From JBCCGR01 sp039029195 (GTDB lineage: Bacteria > Pseudomonadota > Alphaproteobacteria > Rhizobiales > Rhizobiaceae), in contig JBCCGR010000074.1 in assembly GCA_039029195.1 (NCBI GenBank), positions 1-12,164 on the forward strand: a stretch of 12,164 bases of DNA, written 5' to 3'. Positions within the stretch are counted from its first letter, which is position 1, and every line of letters begins with the position of its first letter. The position numbers and the translations under genes are program-made. Positions 6,470-12,164 of this stretch are shown here, piece after piece. Under the pieces are notes generated by a model. It was not told the origin of the DNA and made no database searches. It saw only the letters and a list, made by a program, of their open reading frames with translations.

Positions 6470-6967
6470 ATGAGCCTTTTGCATTCGAAGAATTTCTGGG
6501 CCGGCATGGTGATGCTGCTCCTGGGTCTGGCAGTCATCCTGCTGCTGATACCGATCGGCGTGGACGAGCCACGCCGGGTAAAATATGCCGCCCTTTCACC
6601 CTCCTATTATCCGCGCATTGTTGCCATATGTCTGAGCTTACTGGGGCTGGTAATCACTGTGCGTTCGGCGCTCGCGCCAACAACGGAAACGACAGACGGA
6701 GTTGAAAATCGCCCGGACGCTTTTCAACGCATCGCCGTCGTATTTGGCACCCTATTCTCCATGGCGCTAGTCCTCACAACCTTAGGCTTTATCGTGACAA
6801 CAGCTCTGGCTCTTGCAGCCGCAATCTGGTTTGCCGGAGAGCGCAATTACATTTTGATCGTTTCTATGGCCATCATAATTCCGCTGGCGCTGTACTTCTT
6901 TTTTCTCAAGGTCGCAGGCATTCCCATTCCGCTGGGCGTGTTGCATCCGTTGTTGGCGGGAGTTTGA
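6470..6967 (+). CDS. tctB: TctB-family small membrane subunit of the TTT transporter
   Basis: This 165-residue protein has the usual TctB layout of four membrane helices: about 10-28, 48-66, 87-120 (a long hydrophobic stretch that may count as two short segments) and 127-147. A hydrophilic loop (about 68-83, ETTDGVENRPDAF) sits between the first and second pair. LSPSYYPRIVAICLSLLGL after the first helix is the family's P-x-x-[YF]-P-R region. Its role is the small integral subunit beside TctA; the mechanism is poorly understood. GAGGAG lies seven bases before ATG 6470. The stop codon is three bases from the tctA ATG, so translation is coupled. Confidence 0.92.
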   Translation: MSLLHSKNFWAGMVMLLLGLAVILLLIPIGVDEPRRVKYAALSPSYYPRIVAICLSLLGLVITVRSALAPTTETTDGVENRPDAFQRIAVVFGTLFSMALVLTTLGFIVTTALALAAAIWFAGERNYILIVSMAIIIPLALYFFFLKVAGIPIPLGVLHPLLAGV

Positions 6968-6970
6968 TTG

Positions 6971-8461
6971 ATGCTGGACACTCTGCAACAGGCGCTGGTC
7001 CTATTTGCAAGCTGGGACAACATACTGGTGCTTGCACTTGGCGTCGCCATTGGAACTTTTGTCGGCGCTGTGCCGGGTATGACCACGCCGATGGCCGTCG
7101 CACTCACGCTGCCTTTCACTTTCACCCTACCGCCGGTCACCGGCATTCTGCTTCTGCTCGGTGTCTACAAGGGTGGGATCTATGGTGGGTCGATCACCGC
7201 CATTTTGATCAACGCGCCGGGAACGCCCGCCGCTTCCTGCACGGTACTTGACGGCTATCCGCTGGCTAAAAAGGGAGAGGCGCGCAGAGCGCTCGACATT
7301 GCGCTTTATGCCTCCTGTGTCGCCGATTTTATCTCAAACATGGCTCTGATCCTATTTGCGGGCATGTTGGCCAGCTTGGCGCTGGCCTTCGGCTCTCCGG
7401 AAGTGTTCACCCTGATTATGTTCTCTTTGACCATTATTGCCGGTGTGTCGGGTGCTCAACTGATGAAAGGTCTCGGTAGCGCATGCCTGGGTCTTCTGCT
7501 TGCAACAATTGGCCTTGATCTCGTCTATGGCACCAACCGTTTTGTATTCGGAGAGGTCAACCTGATGAGCGGGCTGAACTTCATTCCGGTGTTGATCGGG
7601 CTGTTCGCTTTACCGGAAATCATCGCCTATTTCGGTCGCACCGAAATGGTGCGCGAACACAACCCTCTCGCCGGTGTAGGGGCGACGTTCCAGGATTTCA
7701 AACGCTGTCTGAAAACAATTATCCGTGGATCGTTTATTGGCGTTGTGCTGGGTGCCATTCCTGGCATTGGTGGCGCACCGTCAGCTTTTCTCAGCTACTC
7801 TGAAGCCAAGCGCACGTCACCGGATGGCGACAAGTTTGGAAGCGGTGAAATCGAAGGCGTTGCGGCCGCTGAGAGTGGCAACAATGGCGTGGCCGGTGCC
7901 ACAATGATCCCGCTTTTGGCGCTCGGCATCCCCGGAGACATCATCACGGCAATCATTCTGGGCGCATTCATGATTCATGGGCTGCGCCCCGGACCGCTTC
8001 TGTTCCAGGACAATCTCAGTCTGATTTATGCGCTGTTCATCGGCATCATGTTGAGTTCTGTCTACCTGTTGATCATTGGTAAAATGTCGATCCGTTTGAT
8101 CAGCCGTATCGCTGACATTCCACACCGTCTCCTGTTCCCAGTGGTTCTGATCCTGTGCGTCTTTGGCGCTTACGCCGTCAACAATACGATATTCGACGTG
8201 ATGGTTATGTTTGCCATGGGCGCCGTAGGTTTTGCGATGCTGAAATTGCAGATCCCTCCTGCACCATTCCTGATAGCTTTCATTCTGGGGCCCTTGCTTG
8301 AGGACAACTTCCGACAATCGCTTTTGTTGTCGAAAGGTGATTGGTCGATCTTCTTCTCCAGTTACATCTGTTGGTTGTTCTGGGCCCTGACCGTGCTCGC
8401 CGTTGGTTTGACGGTCTATCGCGGCGTCATGAGCAGATCTACCGATCCCTCCACAGCGTAG
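6971..8461 (+). CDS. tctA: TctA-family large membrane subunit of the TTT transporter
   Basis: This 496-residue integral membrane protein has the two-repeat TctA architecture and about 12 helices. The first signature is GTFVGAVPGMTTPMAVALTL with GGIYGGSITAILINAPGTP and DGYPLAKKGEARRAL. The second-repeat counterpart is GVVLGAIPGIGGAPSAFLSY with ESGNNGVAGATMIPLLALGI. Both P-G-[MI] re-entrant loops are intact, and the length is normal. In TTT systems the large subunit carries substrate delivered by TctC, driven by an ion gradient. GGGAG at 6958-6962 lies eight bases before ATG 6971; the TTG three bases earlier is a possible but less likely start. The stop overlaps the purine-rich sequence that precedes the next gene. 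Confidence 0.96.
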   Translation: MLDTLQQALVLFASWDNILVLALGVAIGTFVGAVPGMTTPMAVALTLPFTFTLPPVTGILLLLGVYKGGIYGGSITAILINAPGTPAASCTVLDGYPLAKKGEARRALDIALYASCVADFISNMALILFAGMLASLALAFGSPEVFTLIMFSLTIIAGVSGAQLMKGLGSACLGLLLATIGLDLVYGTNRFVFGEVNLMSGLNFIPVLIGLFALPEIIAYFGRTEMVREHNPLAGVGATFQDFKRCLKTIIRGSFIGVVLGAIPGIGGAPSAFLSYSEAKRTSPDGDKFGSGEIEGVAAAESGNNGVAGATMIPLLALGIPGDIITAIILGAFMIHGLRPGPLLFQDNLSLIYALFIGIMLSSVYLLIIGKMSIRLISRIADIPHRLLFPVVLILCVFGAYAVNNTIFDVMVMFAMGAVGFAMLKLQIPPAPFLIAFILGPLLEDNFRQSLLLSKGDWSIFFSSYICWLFWALTVLAVGLTVYRGVMSRSTDPSTA

Positions 8462-8478
8462 GGAGAGCCAGCCAGACC

Positions 8479-10215
8479 ATGGTCGCCAAGCCGTTTACAT
8501 TTGCTCTGATTACCGACACGCATATTCGTCCGCCCCAGGGAGACGATTCCTCGCCTTATGCAGTCAATGACTTGGCCAATGGTCGCGCACGCTATGCCTG
8601 CGATCTTTTGGCGGCGCAGGAACCAGAATTCACCGTGCATCTGGGCGACATGGTCCATACGCTGCCCCATCTTCCAACCTATCAAGCTGCTTGCGACGAA
8701 GCTCACCGAATATTCGATCCGCTGAAACCAGAGCTACACTTTGTGCCGGGGAATCACGACATTGGCGACAAACCAATGGCCGCGTCGCCAGCTGGTGCCG
8801 TGGATGATTACACGATGTCGGCCTACCATACGCAGTTTGGGCCGAGCTGGCATTGCTTTGAAAACCAGGGCTGCCTCTTCGTGGTGATCAATTCATCGCT
8901 GATCAATTCACAAACTGAGATGGAGAAGGAACAACGCTTCTGGCTGGAAACGACCCTATCGCGCCATACCAACAAGCGGACCTTTATTTTTTCGCATTAC
9001 CCGCCGTTTATCAATCAACCGAGTGAACCGTCCCATTACGATAATTACGCGGAACCAGGGCGCAGTTGGTTGTTGGATCTAATCGAGAAGCACGCAGTTG
9101 AAGCGGTGATTTCGGGGCACGTCCATCAATTCTTCTACAACCGCCTCGGCAGAACCAAATTCTACTGTCTGCCGCCCACCAGTTTTACGCGCCAGGACTA
9201 TGCGGAGCTTTACCGCACGATCTGCGAAGATGAATTTGGACGTGACGATATTGGCAAGTTTGCGGTTGCGCTGGTCCATGTCACTGACGAAGGCCATGAA
9301 GTTGAGTTTCTACCTACCAATGGTATGGTCGCAGGCAGTGGCAACGCCGTCATTCGACGCGAAGTCCGCATGAACCACGACAATATCTGCGTGCATCTGC
9401 GCAACGCCTGGTATGAAGCCGTAGACCTGCCCTACAACGGCCCGATGGAAGAGTTCAGCCGCAAGCGTGCGCGCAACGACTACCCTTTGATGCGCTTGTG
9501 GCAAATGGGCATCTCCGACGTTCGCACGCCGCTGGACGATTTGCTTGACCCCACTACACGACAGAGGATCGAAGACTGGTCTCGCGCCGGGGTTGGCTTC
9601 ACGTTTGTCTCCTCGGAGAAACCAGACACACTGACCTGGGAAATCATTCACGAACACGCACACTTGGTTTCAACCTTGGAATTTGCTGCACGGCTTAAAG
9701 ACGTTCCTAGTCTGCTCAACGCGCTCAAGGGAGCCAAAGTTGGAGATCTGAAAGTCAGTCTGACCAAAATTCACACATCGGCAGATGAGAAGGCCAAGGG
9801 TACAAATTTTGCCCACAATGTCAGTTCAGGGTTTTTACCATCAGAAGTCGATGAAGTCGCGTCGCTGTTGGATGATGCTCACCCAGTGTCATCGGTTGTG
9901 TATCAGGTCAATCTAGACGAGGACATTGTCGCCATAGTAACCAAGTTGGCTAACCGGCATGTTGGTGGGCTGGTGCCGGTCTTCAACATTCGTTTTGCGC
10001 AGCGCAATCCGGCTGCGGCAAATTTTGACGATGAAAACATCGCCCAGCGGGTGCGACAGGTGCTTGATCTGCGCGCTTGTCTTGGGGGCAAGAAAACAGA
10101 GTTCCAGTTTGACACTTTCATGGACATTGACCGGGGCTACAGTCCACGACATGGACTGCTGGATCGCAGCAGCAATTTCCGCCGCGCCGGGTTGGTCTTG
10201 AGAGGGAGCAATTAA
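8479..10215 (+). CDS. two-domain protein: calcineurin-like metallophosphoesterase plus unassigned C-terminal beta/alpha domain
   Basis: This 578-residue protein has no signal peptide, so it is cytosolic. The N-terminal half (about 5-285) is a class III metallophosphoesterase with every di-metal motif: Asp13-x-His15 (DTH), Gly56-Asp57 (GDMVH), Gly91-Asn92-His93-Asp94, His173 (SHYPP) and Gly213-His214-x-His216. Relatives include GpdQ-type glycerophosphodiesterases and CpdA-type cyclic-nucleotide esterases. Residues about 295-578 show alternating strands and helices like a TIM-barrel half or whole (ISDVRTPLDD, VGFTFVSS, LVSTLEFA, LKVSLTKIHTS, SVVYQVNL, GLVPVFNIRF) and end in MDIDRGYSPRHGLLDRSSNF. 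I cannot name that domain. ATG 8479 is chosen because family homology begins there; GGGAGAG lies 11 bases upstream. The open frame from TTG 8341 lies entirely within tctA. It is the last gene of the ROK-tctB-tctA unit, 17 bp after tctA, so it probably acts on the imported compound or a derived phosphoester. Confidence 0.9.
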   Translation: MVAKPFTFALITDTHIRPPQGDDSSPYAVNDLANGRARYACDLLAAQEPEFTVHLGDMVHTLPHLPTYQAACDEAHRIFDPLKPELHFVPGNHDIGDKPMAASPAGAVDDYTMSAYHTQFGPSWHCFENQGCLFVVINSSLINSQTEMEKEQRFWLETTLSRHTNKRTFIFSHYPPFINQPSEPSHYDNYAEPGRSWLLDLIEKHAVEAVISGHVHQFFYNRLGRTKFYCLPPTSFTRQDYAELYRTICEDEFGRDDIGKFAVALVHVTDEGHEVEFLPTNGMVAGSGNAVIRREVRMNHDNICVHLRNAWYEAVDLPYNGPMEEFSRKRARNDYPLMRLWQMGISDVRTPLDDLLDPTTRQRIEDWSRAGVGFTFVSSEKPDTLTWEIIHEHAHLVSTLEFAARLKDVPSLLNALKGAKVGDLKVSLTKIHTSADEKAKGTNFAHNVSSGFLPSEVDEVASLLDDAHPVSSVVYQVNLDEDIVAIVTKLANRHVGGLVPVFNIRFAQRNPAAANFDDENIAQRVRQVLDLRACLGGKKTEFQFDTFMDIDRGYSPRHGLLDRSSNFRRAGLVLRGSN

Positions 10216-10545
10216 CTTCAGATTCTGCGAATCCAACCCCTGACCAATTTGAGATAGAGTACGCTTTGGGCCATGTCAGTCGTTTGAACCCGTGTTCCGA
10301 AATCTCGATTGCGACAAGAGGCGAATGACGTGGAACGGCCCTTTGCGGACATTTAAATAGAGTTAAAAATCTCCGACCGATAAATAGAGTTAAAAATCTC
10401 CGACCGATTTCACAAAAGCAGCCGTTCAATCGAGGCATATTGCGGTGAGGTCACTTTGGTGCTCAGCGGACTTTTGAGACCTTTGCGCTATTCGGTTGAA
10501 CTACCGCTTTGGGAAGATTCTAGATGGGAAACGCCATCGCGCCGA
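10216..10545. other. gene-free interval with tandem duplication and dispersed intergenic words
   Basis: No gene is supported in these 330 bases. A small GATTC-TGC-GAATC hairpin lies at about 10222-10234, just after the phosphoesterase stop, without a T-run. The segment about 10262-10350 shares words with the gene-free DNA near 2200-2330 and 11700-11800 (CTTTGGGC, GGCCCTTTGCGGACATTT). A 27-bp tandem duplication follows at 10354. The membrane protein gene converges from the right. Confidence 0.5.
10354..10407. repeat. perfect 27-bp tandem repeat, two copies
   Basis: The 27-base unit, beginning TAAATAGAGTT and ending CTCCGACCGA, occurs at 10354-10380 and again at 10381-10407 with no mismatch and no spacer. 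The third copy position is already diverged (TTTCACAAAAG). The perfect identity suggests a recent slippage duplication. The unit itself is not obviously palindromic. Confidence 0.95.
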
Positions 10546-10932
10546 TCAACGGACATACTCGACATGTCCGCGCTTTAGGTAGGTTGTGAACTCCCGAACA
10601 TCGATGACAGCGCTGATGAGCGTGGTTCCTACGACATAGGTGATGAACCAAAACAGTGGCGCTGAGAGACTTTGAGTGGAAAGTTCGAAAATCAAATAGG
10701 GTACGATCAGTAGCCAGTGAGCGTGACCAACCGGCCCCATTAGCTTCGAGAAGGGTGATCTCTTGTGAACTTGACTTGATACAAAGCCTGAGAGAATTCG
10801 CCCAGCCAAAATAACGAAGCCCGGCAGTGTATTGATGAAGAACAGCCCGCCAATCATTTGCGGCAACGGAAAAGCAATGGCCCACATTCTAATCGTCCAC
10901 GGCAATGTGCTCATGGCTTTGAACCAAACCAT
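10546..10932 (-). CDS. small integral membrane protein of unknown function, about 128 residues
   Basis: About four membrane helices are visible in the 128-residue form: roughly 13-33 (TIRMWAIAFPLPQMIGGLFF), 36-52, 70-84 (AHWLLIVPYLIFELS) and 93-112 (LFWFITYVVGTTLISAVIDV). The charged loop QVHKRSPFSK separates the second and third. The pattern resembles short four-helix proteins common in alphaproteobacteria whose last helix ends in a Val-Ile-Asp-Val-like segment followed by a basic tail. No enzymatic motif is visible. The start is uncertain: ATG 10932 is chosen, but TTG 10947 (a GGGA lies 10 or so bases upstream) and ATG 10914 are possible. It is divergent from the tetR gene, with about 140 bp between, and is a candidate target of that regulator. 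Confidence 0.7.
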   Translation of the reverse strand: MVWFKAMSTLPWTIRMWAIAFPLPQMIGGLFFINTLPGFVILAGRILSGFVSSQVHKRSPFSKLMGPVGHAHWLLIVPYLIFELSTQSLSAPLFWFITYVVGTTLISAVIDVREFTTYLKRGHVEYVR

Positions 10933-11008
10933 TAAGTCTTTTAACAACGGTTCGCATCCCTTTTTTGCTTTTCAGGTAGTCACGAGTGAGTAACCTGAAC
11001 GCTTGTTA

Positions 11009-11038
11009 TTGCATTTATGTACCATTTCGCATTAAAAT
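11009..11038 (+). promoter_or_regulatory. putative sigma70-type promoter of the tetR gene
   Basis: TTGCAT (11009-11014), an 18-base spacer and TAAAAT (11033-11038) give a good match to the -35/-10 consensus. Transcription would start near 11045, about 30 bases before ATG 11076. The spacer contains the left arm of the inverted repeat at 11015-11031. Confidence 0.5.
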
Positions 11039-11076
11039 AAAAATGTGTCAATCAATTTTTGCGAAGCGGTACATAA
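11015..11076. promoter_or_regulatory. 17-bp imperfect inverted repeat, candidate TetR operator pair
   Basis: TTATGTACCATTTCGCA (11015-11031) and the reverse complement of 11060-11076 (TTATGTACCGCTTCGCA) match at 15 of 17 positions, with 28 bases between. One arm lies between the -35 and -10 boxes, the other covers the ribosome binding region up to the A of the tetR start codon. Arms in this arrangement would allow autorepression. Whether each arm is one TetR site or the pair is one looped or cooperative site is unknown. Confidence 0.6.
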
Positions 11077-11678
11077 TGAAAAAGCGTGGGCGTCCAAGAG
11101 AATTCGATGAAGAGGCCGTTGTTGCATCGATGGAGGCACTGTTCTGGCAACAGGGCCTCGCTGCAACGTCATTGGACGACATTGCCAAGACGACCGGATT
11201 GAACCGACCTAGTCTCTACAGTGCCTTCGGCAGCAAGGTCGACATGTACCTCTTATGTCTCAATGCATTTGCGAAGCGTATGACCGATCTGTTTCAAGCT
11301 GCATTTGATCAGTCGAACACTCTGGAAGACGCACTTAACGATCTGTTTTCAAGTCTCATAGCGACCTACTATTGCGAGTCTGACAAAACGTTCGGGCTGG
11401 GTTGTCTTGTATTTTCTAATGCTGTTGTCGAAGCACCGACGAATGAACGTGTCCAATCGATGATCGAATCGACCCTGGATGTGATCAGGAAATCAGTCAG
11501 GACAAGCATTATCAAACGCTTACCAAACGTCGACGAAGAAACGCTCAGCATGGTGACTGAGTTGTCGCTCTCAACCTTTCTTGGACTAGGTATCCAAATC
11601 CGGTCTGGCGTGAACCGTGTTGATATTGAAAGTTCGGCACGCAACTCAGTCAAGGCTGTGGGACGACTGTTGGCTTAG
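11076..11678 (+). CDS. TetR/AcrR-family transcriptional regulator
   Basis: This 200-residue protein has normal TetR length. The N-terminal DNA-binding domain (about 8-55) starts RGRPREFDEEAVVASMEALFW and contains the helix-turn-helix TSLDDIAKTTGLNRPSLYSAFGSK, with the usual Y-x-x-F-G-S-K end of helix 4. The C-terminal part is all-helical and ligand-binding; TFGLGCLVFSNAVVEA (about 105-120) is the G-C-L motif seen in several AcrR/NemR-like regulators. Cys61, Cys100 and Cys110 are present, so a thiol-reactive ligand is conceivable, but this is speculation. ATG 11076 is chosen because family homology begins at once and it follows the promoter; the frame upstream to 10986 crosses the promoter. 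It is divergent from the membrane protein gene. Confidence 0.93.
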   Translation: MKKRGRPREFDEEAVVASMEALFWQQGLAATSLDDIAKTTGLNRPSLYSAFGSKVDMYLLCLNAFAKRMTDLFQAAFDQSNTLEDALNDLFSSLIATYYCESDKTFGLGCLVFSNAVVEAPTNERVQSMIESTLDVIRKSVRTSIIKRLPNVDEETLSMVTELSLSTFLGLGIQIRSGVNRVDIESSARNSVKAVGRLLA

Positions 11679-11701
11679 TAGTTATCAGCTGCAAAAGAAG
11701 G

Positions 11702-11796
11702 GAAGCCGACATCCAATTGCCTTTACGCTCGCGGAAGTTTGGGCTCGAAGCAGCCATTGCTGATTTTTGAAATGACTGAATTTGAATGTCGGCTTC
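11702..11796. repeat. 11-bp inverted arms flanking a gene-free segment after tetR
   Basis: GAAGCCGACAT (11702-11712) and ATGTCGGCTTC (11786-11796) are perfect inverted copies 73 bases apart, starting 24 bases after the tetR stop. The same word recurs as AAAGCCGACATTCATCGCA near 2312-2330. The distance is too long for an efficient terminator. The segment looks like a degenerate dispersed intergenic element. Confidence 0.6.
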
Positions 11797-11921
11797 GGCG
11801 CGATCCCATGTTTATCGTCTGATGTGCTGAATGGCAGCTTCCCCCCAAATCAACCGCTAACCAGCACACATATTGGGACGGGGACAAGTACTCGCCTTCG
11901 AGAGAGATGAGGAGCTAAGTG

Positions 11922-11956
11922 TCTCCACTCAGCCCCTCGCTCCACCTAAGTGGAGA
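11922..11956 (-). terminator. hairpin directly after the AlpA-type gene
   Basis: TCTCCACT (11922-11929) and AGTGGAGA (11949-11956) form a perfect 8-bp stem with a 19-base loop. On the minus strand it begins two bases after the TAG stop of the AlpA-type gene. No T-run follows, so it is a weak or factor-aided terminator, or an mRNA end stabiliser. Confidence 0.4.
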
Positions 11957-11957
11957 G

Positions 11958-12158
11958 CTAGTCGGTGTCTCGTGCGTCAATACGCTTTTGAAGCCAGTCG
12001 AGCACTTCACTTTCAACCCATCCGACCCGGTTGTTGCCGAGCTTTACCCGTTTTGGGAATTGGCCCGCAGCCTCCAGGCGCGCAATGTGCTGAGGTGAAG
12101 TAAGGGAAAGGGAAAAAGTGTGGGCAAAAGTACTGAACGCAGACGGGGTACTAAGGAG
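11958..12158 (-). pseudogene. alpA: AlpA-type phage/island DNA-binding regulator, N-terminus lost
   Basis: On the minus strand, 12104-11958 encodes about 48 residues ending in TAG: SPQHIARLEAAGQFPKR, then LGNNRVGWVESEVLDWL. This is the core of AlpA (CP4-57-like) regulators: the recognition helix HIARLEAAG, FPKRVKLG, the R-V-G-W turn and the E-V-x-x-W-L helix. In intact members about 15-25 residues precede this. Here the same frame continues back to a stop at 12161-12159 with no ATG, GTG or TTG, and the intervening residues (LLSTPSAFSTFAHTFSLSL) do not look like the family. The gene is therefore 5'-truncated or frameshifted. AlpA proteins usually sit in prophages and integrative islands and control integrase or excision genes; none is visible here, but the window ends at once. 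Confidence 0.75.
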
Positions 12159-12164
12159 CTAATC

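Noticed and set aside
7817..8317. 166-codon minus-strand ORF
   Set aside because: It is antisense to tctA, rich in Gln/His/Asp, as expected of a shadow of hydrophobic codons, and has no family resemblance.
8341..8478. Longer phosphoesterase form starting at TTG 8341
   Set aside because: This part lies wholly inside tctA in another frame, and the family's homology begins at ATG 8479.
10354..10407. Possible CRISPR repeat
   Set aside because: The two 27-bp copies are directly adjacent with no spacer, and there are no cas genes.
10986..11075. Longer TetR protein starting at 10986
   Set aside because: The added 30 residues overlap the promoter and inverted repeat and do not resemble a TetR N-terminus; MKKRGRPREF at 11076 does.
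11679..11957. tRNA gene as attachment site near the AlpA-type gene
   Set aside because: No T-loop (GGTTCGAATCC-like) or cloverleaf arms can be found; the paired bases form only a simple hairpin.
11873..12103. 76-codon plus-strand ORF
   Set aside because: It is antisense to the AlpA-type sequence, whose family motifs are clear on the minus strand.

Overview
The window looks like an alphaproteobacterial chromosome segment of moderate GC. The protein families and the pattern of genes separated by decayed intergenic DNA fit Hyphomicrobiales or Rhodobacterales-type bacteria. This is an inference from gene style; no rRNA or other phylogenetic marker is present.

Left part (1-2534). The N-terminal 88 residues of an SRAP (HMCES/YedK-type) protein run off the left edge on the minus strand. 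A possible 46-residue ORF overlaps its start. A small exported protein (624-1052, GTG start, perfect Shine-Dalgarno) and a GNAT acetyltransferase (1543-1998, minus) follow. The intervals 1053-1542 and 1999-2534 hold only fragments that look like decayed coding sequence and dispersed intergenic sequence words.

Central locus (2535-10215). This is the functional core. A tripartite tricarboxylate transporter (TTT) is split around a divergent control region: tctC (periplasmic binding protein) plus a choline-sulfatase-family sulfatase are read leftward, while a ROK-family regulator, tctB, tctA and a two-domain metallophosphoesterase are read rightward. Between tctC and the ROK gene are a 9-bp inverted repeat, which places similar promoter-like hexamers on both strands, and a perfect 21-bp palindrome five bases before the ROK start. 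The likely logic is that a small anionic compound is captured by TctC, imported by TctAB and attacked in the cytosol by the sulfatase and the phosphoesterase, under an autoregulating ROK sensor. The substrate cannot be read from the sequence. I consider a small organosulfate the best guess. The C-terminal half of the phosphoesterase (about residues 300-575) has a beta/alpha pattern I cannot assign to a named family, and is the most promising novelty here.

Right part (10216-12164). A gene-free interval carries a perfect 27-bp tandem duplication. Next come a small four-helix membrane protein (minus) and a divergent TetR-family regulator whose promoter is bracketed by a 17-bp imperfect inverted repeat. 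The window ends with an AlpA-type (prophage/island) DNA-binding gene on the minus strand that has lost its N-terminus, which suggests the edge of an old integrated element.
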